A stretch of DNA of 64,000 nt, taken from assembly GCA_946902985.2 (NCBI GenBank), contig OX336388.2, positions 1,697,839,978 to 1,697,903,977 on the forward strand. Direction: 5' to 3'. Source of the stretch: Meconema thalassinum (lineage: Eukaryota > Arthropoda > Insecta > Orthoptera > Tettigoniidae). The position numbers were made by a program, and so were the translations under genes. Positions 29,400 through 43,203 of the stretch are shown in pieces. Every line of letters begins with the position of its first letter. Within the stretch, counting starts at the first letter, position 1. The notes beneath the pieces were generated by a model. It did not search any database and was not told where the DNA came from. It worked only from the letters and a program-made list of their open reading frames with translations.

Positions 29400-31200
29400 A
29401 CTTCGATACTAATTACTGCAGGTAACTGTAACTTCGATACTAATTATGACAGGTAACAGTTACTTCGATACTAATTATGACAAGTAACTGTAACTTCGAT
29501 ACTAATTATGACAGGTAACAGTAATTTCGATACTAATTACTGCAGGTAACTGTAACTTCGATACTAATTATGACAGGTAACAGTTACTTCCATACTAATT
29601 ATGACAAGTAACTGTAACTTCGATACTAATTATGACAGGTAACTGTAACTTCGTTACTAATTATGACAAGTAACTGTAATTTCGTTACAAATTATGGCAG
29701 GTAATTGTAATTTCGATACTAATTATGACAGGTAACAGTAACTTCGATACTAATTATGACAAGTAACAGTAACTTCGATACTAATTATGACAAGTACTGT
29801 AACATCGATACTAATTATGACAGGTAACTGTAACTTCGTTACTAATTATGACAATTAATTGTAAATTCGATACAAATTTTGGCAGGTATATCTAACTTCG
29901 ATACTTATTATGACAGGTAACAGTAACTTCGATACTAATTATGACAAGTAACTGTAACTTCGATACTAATTATGACAGGTAACTGTAACTTCGTTACTAA
30001 TTATGACAAGTAACTGTAACTTCGATACAAATTATGGCAGGTAACTGTAACTTCGATACTAATTACTACAGGTAATAGTAACTTCGATACTTATTATGAC
30101 AGGTTAGTGTAACATCGTTACTAATTATGTCAAGTAATTGTAACTTCGATACTCATTATGACAAGTAACTGTAACTTCGATACTTATTATGACAGGTAAC
30201 TGTAATTTCGATTAAAATAATGGCAGGTAACTGTAACTTCGATACTAATTATGACAGGTAACAGTAACTTCAATACTAATTATGACAAGTAACTATAACT
30301 TCGATACAAATTATGACAGGTAACTGTAACTTCGATACTAATTAAGACAAGAAACTCTAACTTCGTTACTAATTAAGACAAGTAACAGTAATTTTGATCA
30401 AATATTATGGTAGGTAACTGTAACTTCAATACTAATTATGACAGGTAACAATAACTTCGATACTAATTATGACAGGTAACTGTAACTTCGATACTAATTA
30501 TGACAAGTAACTTTAATTTCGATACTAATTATGGTAGGTAACTGTAACTTCGATACTAATTATGACAAGTCCCTGTAATTTCGATACAAATTATGGCAGG
30601 TAACTGTAACTTCGATACTAATTATGACAAGTCCCTGTAATTTCGATACAAAGTATGGCAGGAAACTGTAACTTCGTTACTAAATATGACAAGTAACTGT
30701 AATTTCGATACAAATAATGACAGGTAACTGTAACTTCGTTACTAATTATGACATGTAACTGTAATTTCGATACAAATTATGGCAGGTAACAGTACCTTCG
30801 ATACTAATTATGACAGGTAAATGTAACTTCGATACTTATTATGACAAGGAACTGTAATTTCTATACAAAATATGGCAGGAAACTGTCACTTTTATACTAA
30901 TTATGACAGGTAACAGTAACTTCGATACTAATTATGACAAGTAACTGTAACTTCGTTACTAATTATGACAAGTAACTCTAATTTTGATAAAAATTTATGG
31001 CAGGTAACTGTAACTTCGATACTATTTAATACAGGTAACAGTAACTTCGATACTAATTCTGACAGGTTACTGTAACACCGTTACTAATTATGTCAAGTTA
31101 CTGTAACTTCGATACTAATTATGACAAGTAACTGTAACTTCGATACTTATTATGACAGGTAACTGTAACTTCATTACTAATTATGACAAGAAACTGTAAC
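29400..31200 (+). repeat. Satellite segment duplicated at 39.6-41.3 kb (lag about 10,090 bp)
   Basis: Unusual variants GGCAGGTATATCTAACTTCG (near 29,882 and 39,970) and TTTTGATCAAATATTATGG (near 30,392 and 40,482) appear in both stretches in the same order, about 10,090 bp apart. The pair flanks the 3.6-3.76 kb tandem duplication. The 30.6 kb side carries two consecutive AAGTCCCTG monomers where the 40.6 kb side has one. Confidence 0.72.
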
Positions 31201-32040
31201 TTCGATACAAATTATGACAGGTAACTGTAACTTCGATACTAATTATGACAGGTAACAGTAACTTCGATACTAATTATGGCAGGTAACTGTAACTTCGATA
31301 CTAATTATGACAGGTAACAGTTACTTCGATAATAATTATGACAAGTAACTGTAACTTCGATACTAATTATGACAGGTAACTGTAACTTCGTTACTAATTA
31401 CGACAAGTAACTGTAATTTCTTTACAAATTATGGCAGGTAATTGTAATTTCGATACTTATTATGACAGGTAACAGTAACTTCGATACTAATTATGACAAG
31501 TAACAGTATCCTCGATACTAATTATGACAAGTAACTGTTACTTCGATACTAATTATGACAGGTAACTGTAACTTCGTTACTAATTATGACAAGTAACTGT
31601 AACTTCGATACAAATTATGGCACGTAACTGTAACTTCGATACTAATTACTACAGGTAACAGTAACTTCGATACTAATTATGACAGGTTACTGTAACATCG
31701 TTACTAATTATGTCAAGTAATTGTAACTTCGATACTAATTATGACATGTAACTGTAACTTCGGTACTTATTATGACAGGTAACTGTAATTTCGATTAAAA
31801 TTATGGCAGGTAACTGTAACTTCGATACTTATTATGACAGGTTAGAGTAACTTCGATACTAATTATGACAAGTAACTGTAATTTCGATACAAATTTTGGC
31901 AGGTAACTGTAACTTCGAAACTAATTATGACAGGTAACAGTAACTTCGATACTAATTATGACAAGTAACAGTATCTTCGATACTAATTATGACAAGTAAC
32001 AGTAACTTCGATACAAATTATGACAAGTAACTGTAATTTC

Positions 32041-35000
32041 GATACAAATTTTGGCAGGTAACAGTAACTTCGATACTAATTATGACAGGTAACAGTAACT
32101 ACGATACGTATTATGACAAGTAACTGTAACTTCGATACTAATTATGACAGGTAACAGTAACTTCGTTATTAATTATGACAGGTAACAGTAACTTCGATAA
32201 TAATCATGACAAGTAACTGTAACTTCGATACTAATTATGACAGGTAACTGTAACTTCCTTACTAATTATGACAAGTAACTGTAATTTCGTTACAAATTAT
32301 GGCAGGTAATTGTAATTTCGATACTAATTATGACAGGTTACAGTAACTTCGATACTAATTATGACAAGTAACTGTAACTTCGATACTAATTATGACAGGT
32401 AACTGTAACTTCGTTACTAATTATGACAAGTAACTGTAATTTCGTTTCAAATTTCGGCAGGTAACTGTAACTTCGATACTTATTATGACAGGTAACAGTA
32501 ACATCGATACTAATTATGACAAGTAACTGTAACTTCGATACTAATTATGACAGGTAACTGTAACTTTTTACTAATTATGACAAGTAACTGTAATTTCGAT
32601 ACAAATTATGGCAGGTAACTGTAACTTTGATACTAATTATGACAGGTAACAGCAACTTCAATACTAATTATGAAAAGTAACTATAACTTCGATACAAATT
32701 ATGACAGGTAACTGCAACTTCGATACTAATTATGACAAGAAACTGTAATTTTGATAAAAAATTATTGTAGGTAACTGTAACTTCAATACTAATTATGACA
32801 GGTAACAGTAACTTCGATACTAATTATGACAGGTAACTGTAACTTCGTTACTTATTATGACAAGTAACTTTAATTTCGATACTAATTATGGCAGGTTACT
32901 GAAACTTCGTTACTAATTATGACAAGTCCCTGTAATTTCGATACAAATTATGGGAGGTAATTGTAATTTCGATACATATTATGACAGGTAACAGTAACTT
33001 CGATACTAATTATGACAAGTAACAGTAACTTCGATACTAATTATGACAAGTAACTGTTACTTCGATACTAATTATGACAGGTAACTGTAACTTCGTTACT
33101 AATTATGACAAGTAACTTTAATTTCGATTCACATTTTGGCAGGTAACTGTAACTTCGATACTTATTATGACAGGTAACAGTAACTTCGATACTAATTATG
33201 ACAAGTAACTTTAATTTCGATACTAATTTGGGCAGGTAACTGTAACTTCGTTACTAATTATGACAAGTCCCTGTAATTTCGATACAAATTATGGCAGGTA
33301 ACTGTGACTTCGATACTAATTATGTCAGGTAACAGTAACTTCGGTACTAATTATGACAGGAAACTGTAACTTCGTTTCTAATTATGACAATTAACTGCAA
33401 TTTCGAAACAAATTATGACAGGTAACTGTAACTTCGTTACTAATTATGACAAGTAACTGTAATTTCGATACAAATTATGGCAGGTAACGGTACCTTCGAT
33501 ACTAATTATGACAGGTAACTGTAACTTCGATACTAATAAGGAAAAGGAACTGTAACTTCGATACAAATTATGGCAGGTAACTGTAACTTTGATACTATTT
33601 ATGACAGGTAACAGTAACTTCGATACACATTATGACAAGTAACTATAACTTCGATACAAATTATGACAGGTAACTGTAACTTCGATACTAATTATGACAA
33701 GAAACACTAACTTCGTTACTAATTATGACAAATAACAGTAATTTTGATTAAAAAAATTATGGTAGGTAACTGTAACTTCAATACTAATTATGACAGGTAA
33801 CAGTAACTTCGATACTAATTATGACAGGTAACTGTAACTTCGTTACTAATTATGACAAGTAACTGTAATTTCGATACAAATAATGACAGGTAATTTTAAC
33901 TTCGTTACTAATTATGACAGGTAACAGTTTCTTCGATACTAATTATGACAAGTAACTGTAACATCGATACCAATTATACAGGTAACTGTAACTTCGTTAC
34001 TAATTATGACAAGTAACTGTAATTTCGATACAAATTATGACAGGTAACTGTAACTTCGATACTAATTATGACAGGTAACATTAACTTCGGTACTAATTAT
34101 GGCAGGTAACTGTAACTTCGATACTAATTATGACAGGTAACAGTTTCTTCGATACTAATTATGACAAGTAACTGTAACATCGATACCAATTATACAGGTA
34201 ACTGTAACTTCGTTACTAATTATGACAAGTAACTGTAATTTCGATACAAATTATGACAGGTAACTGTAACTTCGATACTAATTATGACAGGTAACAGTAA
34301 CTTCGGTACTAATTATGGCAGGTAACTGTAACTTCGATACTAATTATGACAGGTAACAGTTACTTCGATACTAATTATGACAAGTAACTGTAACTTCGAT
34401 ACTAATTATGACAGGTAACTGCAACATCGTTACTAATTATGACAAGTAACTGTAATTTCGATACAAATTTTGGCAGGTAACTCTAATTTCGATACTTATT
34501 ATGACAGGTAAAAGTAACTTCGATACTTATTATGACAAGTAACTGTAACTTCGATACTAATTATGACAGGTAACTGTAACTTCGTTACTAATTATGACTA
34601 GTAACTGTAACATCGATACAAATTATGGCAGGTAACTGTAACTTCGATACTAATTACTACAGGTAACAGTAACTTCGATACTAATTATGACAGGTTACTG
34701 TAACTTCGATAATTATTAGGACAAGGAACTCTAACTTCGTTACTAATTATGACAAATAACAGTAATTTTGATTAAAAAAATTATGGTAGGTAACTGTAAC
34801 TTCAATACTAATTATGACAGGTAACAGTAACTTCGATACTAATTATGACAGGTAACTGTAACTTCGTTACTAATTATGACAAGTAACTTTAATTTCTATA
34901 CTAATTATGGCAGGTAATTGTAACTTCGTTACTAATTATGACAAGTCCCTGTAATTTCGATACAAATTATGGCAGGTAACTGTAACATCGATGCTATTTA

Positions 35001-35641
35001 TGTCAGGTAACAGTAACTTCGATACTAATTATGACAGGAAACTGTAACTTCGTTACTATATATGACAAGTAACTGTAATTTCGATACAAATAATGACAGG
35101 TAACTGTAACTTCGTTACTAATTATGACATGTAACTGTAATTTCGATACAAATTATGGCAGGTAACAGTACCTTCGATACTAATTATGACAGGTAACTGT
35201 AACTTCGATACTTATTATGACAAAGAACTGTAATTTCTATACAAAATATGGCAGGAAACTGTAACTTTTATACTAATTATGACAGGTAACAGTAACTTCG
35301 ATACTAATTATGACAAGTAACTGTAACTTCGTTACTAATTATGACAAGTAACTCTAATTTTGATAAAAAATTATGGCAGGTAACTGTAACTTCGATACTA
35401 ATTAATACATGTAACAGTAACTTCGATACTAATTCTGACAGGTTACTGTAACATCGTTACTAATTATGTCAAGTAACTGTATCTTCGATACTAATTATGA
35501 CAAGTAACTGTAATTTCGATACAAATTTTGGCAGGTAACTGTAACTTCGATACTAATTATGACAGGTAACAGTTTCTTCGATACTAATTATGACAAGTAA
35601 CTGTAACATCGATACTAATTAGGAAAAGGAACTGTAACTTC
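32041..35641 (+). repeat. 3.6-kb higher-order unit, copy 1
   Basis: GATACAAATTTTGGCAGGTAA starts at 32,041 and again at 35,642. TTCGTTTCAAATTTCGG lies at 32,441 and 36,073 (lag 3,632), and TATGACTAGTAACTG at 34,593 and 38,351 (lag 3,758). The lag grows in steps of about one and about four monomers, so the copies differ by whole-monomer gains or losses. The junction is visible at 35,610-35,641, where GATACTAATTAGGAAAAGG runs into the start of copy 2. Confidence 0.83.
33918..34351 (+). repeat. 217-bp (seven-monomer) tandem duplication
   Basis: The block starting GACAGGTAACAGTTTCTTCG and containing the shortened junction GATACCAATTATACAGG occurs at about 33,918 and again about 217 bp later (CCAATTATACAGG near 33,970 and 34,187). 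217 is exactly seven monomers. The matching place in copy 2 of the 3.6-kb unit (37.9 kb) has a single block with the intact ATTATGACAGG, so this is a local duplication within copy 1. Confidence 0.75.
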
Positions 35642-38600
35642 GATACAAATTTTGGCAGGTAACAGTAACTTCGATACTAATTATGACAGGTAACAGTAAC
35701 TACGATACTTATTATGACAAGTAACTGTAACTTCGATACTAATTATGACAGGTAACAGTAACTTCGTTATTAATTATGACAGGTAACAGTAACTTCGATA
35801 ATAATCATGACAAGTAACTGTAACTTCGATACCAATTATGACAGGTAACTGTAACTTCCTTACTAATTATGACAAGTAACTGTAATTTCGTTACAAATTA
35901 TGGCAGGTAATAGTAATTTCGATACTAATTATGACAGGTTACAGTAACTTCGATACTAATTATGACAAGTAACAGTAACTTCGATACTAATTATGACAAG
36001 TAACTGTAACTTCGATACTAATTATGACAGGTAACTGTAACTTCGTTACTAATTATGACAAGTAACTGTAATTTCGTTTCAAATTTCGGCAGGTAACTGT
36101 AACTTCGATACTTATTATGACAGGTAACAGTAACATCGATACTAATTATGACAAGTAACTGTAACTTCGATACTAATTATGACAGGTAACTGTAACTTTT
36201 TACTAATTATGACAAGTAACTGTAATTTCTATACAAATTATGGAAGGTAACTGTAACTTTGATACTAATTATGACAGGTAACAGCAACTTCGATACTAAT
36301 TATGAAAAGTAACTATAACTTCGATACAAATTATGACAGGTAACTGCAACTTCGATACTAATTATGACAAGAAACTGTAATTTTGATAAAAAATTATTGT
36401 AGGTAACTGTAACTTCAATACTAATTATGACAGGTAACAGTAACTTCGATACTAATTATGACAGGTAACTGTAACTTCGTTACTAATTATGACAAGTAAC
36501 TTTAATTTCGATACTAATTATGGCAGGTTACTGAAACTTCGTTACTAATTATGGCAAGTCCCTGTAACTTCGATACAAATTATGGGAGGTAAATGTAATT
36601 TCGATACATATTATGACAGGTAACAGTAACTTCGATACTAATTATGACAAGTAACAGTAACTTCGATACTAATTATGACAAGTAACTGTTACTTCGATAC
36701 TAATTATGACAGGTAACTGTAACTTCGTTACTAATTATGACAAGTAACTTTAATTTCGATTCACATTTTGGCAGGTAACTGTAACTTCGATACTTATTAT
36801 GACAGGTAACAGTAACTTCGATACTAATTATGACAAGTAACTTTAATTTCGATACTAATTTGGGCAGGTAACTGTAACTTCGTTACTAATTATGACAAGT
36901 CCCTGTAATTTCGATACAAATTATGGCAGGTAACAGTGACTTCGATACTAATTATGTCAGGTAACAGTAACATCGGTACTAATTATGACAGGAAACTGTA
37001 ACTTCGTTTCTAATTATGACAATTAACTGCAATTTCGAAACAAATTATGACAGGTAACTGTAACTTCGTTACTAATTATGACAAGTAACTGTAATTTCGA
37101 TACAAATTATGGCAGGTAACGGTACCTTCGATACTAATTATGACAGGTAACTGTAACTTCGATACTAATTAGGAAAAGGAACTGTAACTTCGATACAAAT
37201 TATGGCAGGTAACTGTAACTTTGATACTATTTATGACAGGTAACAGTAACTTCGATACACATTATGACAAGTAACTATAACTTCGATACAAATTATGACA
37301 GGTAACTGTAACTTCGATACTAATTATGACAAGAAACTCTAACTTCGTTACTAATTATGACAAATAACAGTAATTTTGATTAAAAAAATTATGGTAGGTA
37401 ACTGTAACTTCAATACTAATTATGACAGGTAACAGTAACTTCGATACTAATTATGACAGGTAACTGTAACTTCGTTACTAATTATGACAAGTAACTTTAA
37501 TTTCTATACTAATTATGGCAGGTAACTGTAACTTCGATACTAATTATGACAAGTCCCTGTAATTTCGATACAAATTATGGCAGGTAACTGTAACATCGAT
37601 GCTATTTAAGTCAGGTAACAGTAACTTCGATACTAATTATGACAGGAAACTGTAACTTCGTTACTAAATATGACAAGTAACTGTAATTTCGATACAAATA
37701 ATGACAGGTAACTTTAACTTCGTTACTAATTATGACATGTAACTGTAATTTCGATACAAATTATGGCAGGTAACAGTACCTTCGATACTAATTATGACAG
37801 GTAACTGTAACTTCGATACTTATTATGACAAGTAACTGTAATTTCGATGCAAATTTTGGCAGGTAACTGTAACTTCGATACTAATTATGACAGGTAACAG
37901 TTTCTTCGATACTAATTATGACAAGTAACTGTAACATCGAAACCAATTATGACAGGTAACTGTAACTTCGTTACTAATTATGACAAGTAACTGTAATTTC
38001 GATACAAATTATGACAGGTAACTGTAACTTCGATACTAATTATGACAGGTAACAGTAACTTCGGTACTAATTATGGCAGGTAACTGTAACTTCGATACTA
38101 ATTATGACAGGTAACAGTTACTTCGATACTAATTATGACAAGTAACTGTAACTTCGATACTAATTATGACAGGTAACTGCAACATCGTTACTAATTATGA
38201 CAAGTAACTGTAATTTCGATACAAATTTTGGCAGGTAACTCTAATTTCGATACTTATTATGACAGGTAAAAGTAACTTCGATACTTATTATGACAAGTAA
38301 CTGTAACTTCGATACTAATTATGACAGGTAACTGTAACTTCGTTACTAATTATGACTAGTAACTGTAACATCGATACAAATTATGGCAGGTAACTGTAAC
38401 TTCGATACTAATTACTACAGGTAACAGTAACTTCGATACTAATTATGACAGGTTACTGTAACTTCGATACTAATTAGGACAAGGAACTCTAACTTCGTTA
38501 CTAATTATGACAAATAACAGTAATTTTGATTAAAAAAATTATGGTAGGTAACTGTAACTTCAATACTAATTATGACAGGTAACAGTAACTTCGATACTAA

Positions 38601-39370
38601 TTATGACAGGTAACTGTAACTTCGTTACTAATTATGACAAGTAACTTTAATTTCTATACTAATTATGGCAGGTAACTGTAACTTCGTTACTAATTATGAC
38701 AAGTCCCTGTAATTTCGATACAAATTATGGCAGGTAACTGTAACATCGATGCTATTTATGTCAGGTAACAGTAACTTCGATACTAATTATGACAGGAAAC
38801 TGTAACTTCGTTACTAAATATGACAAGTAACTGTAATTTCGATACAAATAATGACAGGTAACTGTAACTTCGTTACTAATTATGACATGTAACTGTAATT
38901 TCGATACAAATTATGGCAGGTAACAGTACCTTCGATACTAATTATGACAGGTAACTGTAACTTCGATACTTATTATGACAAAGAACTGTAATTTCTATAC
39001 AAAATATGGCAGGAAACTGTAACTTTTATACTAATTATGACAGGTAACAGTAACTTCGATACTAATTATGACAAGTAACTGTAACTTCGTTACTAATTAT
39101 GACAAGTAACTCTAATTTTGATAAAAAATTATGGCAGGTAACTGTAACTTCGATACTAATTAATACAGGTAACAGTAACTTCGATACTAATTCTGACAGG
39201 TTACTGTAACATCGTTACTAATTATGTCAAGTAACTGTATCTTCGATACTAATTATGACAAGTAACTGTAATTTCGATTCAAATTTTGGCAGGTAACTGT
39301 AACTTCGATACTAATTATGACAGGTAACAGTTTCTTCGATACTAATTATGACAAGTAACTGTAACATCGA
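35642..39370 (+). repeat. 3.6-kb higher-order unit, copy 2
   Basis: Tandem copy of the preceding unit, about 3.73 kb long. It retains one monomer near 35,950 (GACAAGTAACAGTAACTTCG) that copy 1 lacks, and about four more monomers in the 37.5-37.9 kb part. The match with copy 1 ends near 39,368, just after GTAACATCGATAC. Confidence 0.82.
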
Positions 39371-42300
39371 TACCAATTATGACAGGTAACTGTAACTTCG
39401 TTACTAATTATGACAAGTAACTGTAATTTCGATACAAATTATGACAGGTAACTGTAACTTCGATACTAATTATGACAGGTAACAGTAACTTCGGTACTAA
39501 TTATGGCAGGTAACTGTAACTTCGATACTAATTATGACATGTAACTGTAATTTCGATACAAATTATGGCAGGTAACTGTAACTTCGATACTAATTATGAC
39601 AGGTAACAGTAACTTCGATACTAATTACTGCAGGTAACTGTAACTTCGATACTAATTATGACAGGTAACAGTTACTTCGATACTAATTATGACAAGTAAC
39701 TGTAACTTTGATACTAATTATGACAGGTAACTGTAACTTCGTTACTAATTATGACAAGTAACTGTAATTTCGTTACAAATTATGGCAGGTAATTGTAATT
39801 TCGATACTAGTTATGACAGGTAACAGTAACTTCGGTACTAATTATGACAAGTAACAGTAACTTCGATACTAATTATGACAAGTAACCGTAACATCGATAC
39901 TAATTATGACAGGTAACTGTAACTTCGTTACTAATTATGACAATTAATTGTAATTTCGATACAAATTTTGGCAGGTATATCTAACTTCGATACTTATTAT
40001 GACAGGTAACAGTAACTTCGATACTAATTATGACAAGTAACTGTAACTTCGATACTAATTATGACAGGTAACTGTAACTTCGTTACTAATTATGACAAGT
40101 GACTGTAACTTCGATACAAATTATGGCAGGTAACTGTAACTTCGATACTAATTACTACAGGTAATAGTAACTTCGATACTTATTATGACAGGTTACTGTA
40201 ACATCGTTACTAATTATGTCAAGTAATTGTAACTTCGATACTCATTATGACAAGTAACTGTAACTTCGATACTTATTATGACAGGTAACTGTAATTTCGA
40301 TTAAAATTATGGCAGGTAACTGTAACTTCGATACTAATTATGACAGGTAACAGTAACTTCGATACTAATTATGACAAGTAACTATAACTTCGATACAAAA
40401 TATGACAGGTAACTGTAACTTCGATAATAATTAAGACAAGAAACTCTAACTTCGTTACTAATTAAGACAAGTAACAGTAATTTTGATCAAATATTATGGT
40501 AGGTAACTGTAACTTCAATACTAATTATGACAGGTAACAATAACTTCGATACTAATTATGACAGGTAACTGTAACTTCGATACTAATTATGACAAGTAAC
40601 TTTAATTTCGATACTAATTATGGTAGGTAACTGTAACTTCGATACTAATTATGACAAGTCCCTGTAATTTCGATACAAAGTATGGCAGGAAACTGTAACT
40701 TCGTTACTAAATATGACAAGTAACTGTAATTTCGATACAAATAATGACAGGTAACTGTAACTTCGTTACTAATTATGACATGTAACTGTAATTTCGATAC
40801 AAATTATGGCAGGTAACAGTACCTTCGATACTAATTATGACAGGTAACTGTAACTTCGATACTTATTATGACAAGGAACTGTAATTGCTATACAAAATAT
40901 GGCAGGAAACTGTAACTTTTATACTAATTATGACAGGTAACAGTAACATCGATACTAATTATGACAAGTAACTGTAACTTCGTTACTAATTATGACAAGT
41001 AACTCTAATTTTGATAAAAAATTATGGCAGGTAACTGTAACTTCGATACTATTTAATACAGGTAACAGTAACTTCGATACTAATTCTGACAGGTTACTGT
41101 AACACCGTTACTAATTATGTCAAGTTACTGTAACTTCGACACTAATTATGACAAGTAACTGTAACTTCGATACTTATTATGACAGGTAACTGTAACTTCA
41201 TTACTAATTATGACAAGAAACTGTAACTTCGATACAAATTATGACAGGTAATTGTAACTTCGATAGACAAATAAATGTAACTTCGATACTAATTATGACA
41301 AGTAACTGTAACTTCGATACTTATTATGACAGGTAACAGTAACATCGATATTAATTATGACAAGTAACAGTAACTTCGATACTAATTATGACAAGTAACT
41401 GTAATTTCGATACAAATTTTGGCAGGTAACTGTAACTTCGATAATAATTATGACAATAACTGTAACTTCGATACTAATTATGACAGGTAACTGTAACTTC
41501 GTTACTAATTACGACAAGTAACTGTAATTTCTTTACAAATTATGGCAGGTAATTGTAATTTCGATACTAATTATGACAGGTAACAGTAACTTCGATACTA
41601 ATTATGACATGTAACTGTAACTTCGATACAAATTATGGCACGTAACTGTAACTTCGATACTAATTACTACAGGTAACAGTAACTTCGATACAAATTATGA
41701 CAGGTTACTGTAACATCGTTACTAATTATGTCAAGTAATTGTAACTTCGATACTAATTATGACATGTAACTGTAACGTCGATACTTATTATGACAGGTAA
41801 CTGTAATTTCGATTAAAATTATGGCAGGTAACTGTAACTTCGTTACTAATTATGACAATTAATTGTAATTTCGATACAAATTTTGGCAGGTAAATCTAAC
41901 TTCGATACTTATTATGACAGGTAACAGTAACTTCGATACTAATTATGACAAGTAACTGTAACTTCGATACTAATTATGACAGGTAACTGTAACTTCGATA
42001 CTAATTATGACAGGTAACAGTAACTTCGGTACTAATTATGGCAGGTAACTGTAACTTCGATACTAATTATGACATGTAACTGTAATTTCGATACAAATTA
42101 TGGCAGGTAACTGTAACTTCGATACTAATTATGACAGGTAACAGTAACTTCGATACTAATTACGGCAGGTAACTGTAACTTCGATACTAATTATGACAGG
42201 TAACAGTTACTTCGTTACTAATTATGACAAGTAACTGTAACTTCGATACTAATTATGACAGGTAACTGTAACTTCGTTACTAATTATGACAAGTAACTGT

Positions 42301-43203
42301 AATTTCGTTACAAATTATGGCAGGTAATTGTAATTTCGATACTAATTATGACAGGTAACAGTAACTTCGATACTAATTATAACAAGTAACTATAACTTCG
42401 ATACAAATTATGACAGGCAACTGTAACTTCGATACTAATTATGACAATTAACTTTAATTTCGATACTAATTATGGTAGGTAACTGTAACTTCGATACTAA
42501 TTATGACAAGTCCCTGTAATTTCGATACAAATTATGGCAGGTAACTGTAACTCCGATACTAATTATGTCATGTAACAGTAACTTTGATACTAATTATGAC
42601 AGGAAACTGTAACTTCGTTACTTATTATGAAAAGTAACTGTAATTTCGATACAAATTATGACAGGTAACTGTAACTTCGTTACTAATTATGACAAGTAAC
42701 TGTAATTTCGATACAAATTATGGCAGGTAACAGTACCCTCGATACTAATTATGACAGGTAACTGTAACTTCGATACTTATTATGACAAGTAATTATAACT
42801 TCTATACTAATTATGACAGGTAAATGTAACTTCGATACTAATTATGACAAGTAACTGTAACTTCGATACTAATTATGACAAGTAACTGTAACTTCGATAC
42901 TAATTATGACAGGTAACAGTAACTTCGATACTAATTAAGACAAGCAACTGTAATTTCGATACTAATTTTGGCAGGTAACTGTAACTTCGATATTAATTAT
43001 GACAGGTAACAGTAACTTCGATACTAATTATGACAAGTAACTGTAACATCGATACCAATTATGACAGGTGACTGTAACTTCGTTACTAATTATGACATGT
43101 AACTGTAACTTCGATACAAATTATGGCAGGTAACTGTAACTTCGATACTAATTACTACAGGTAACAGTAACTTCGATACTTATTATGACAGGTTACTGTT
43201 ACA

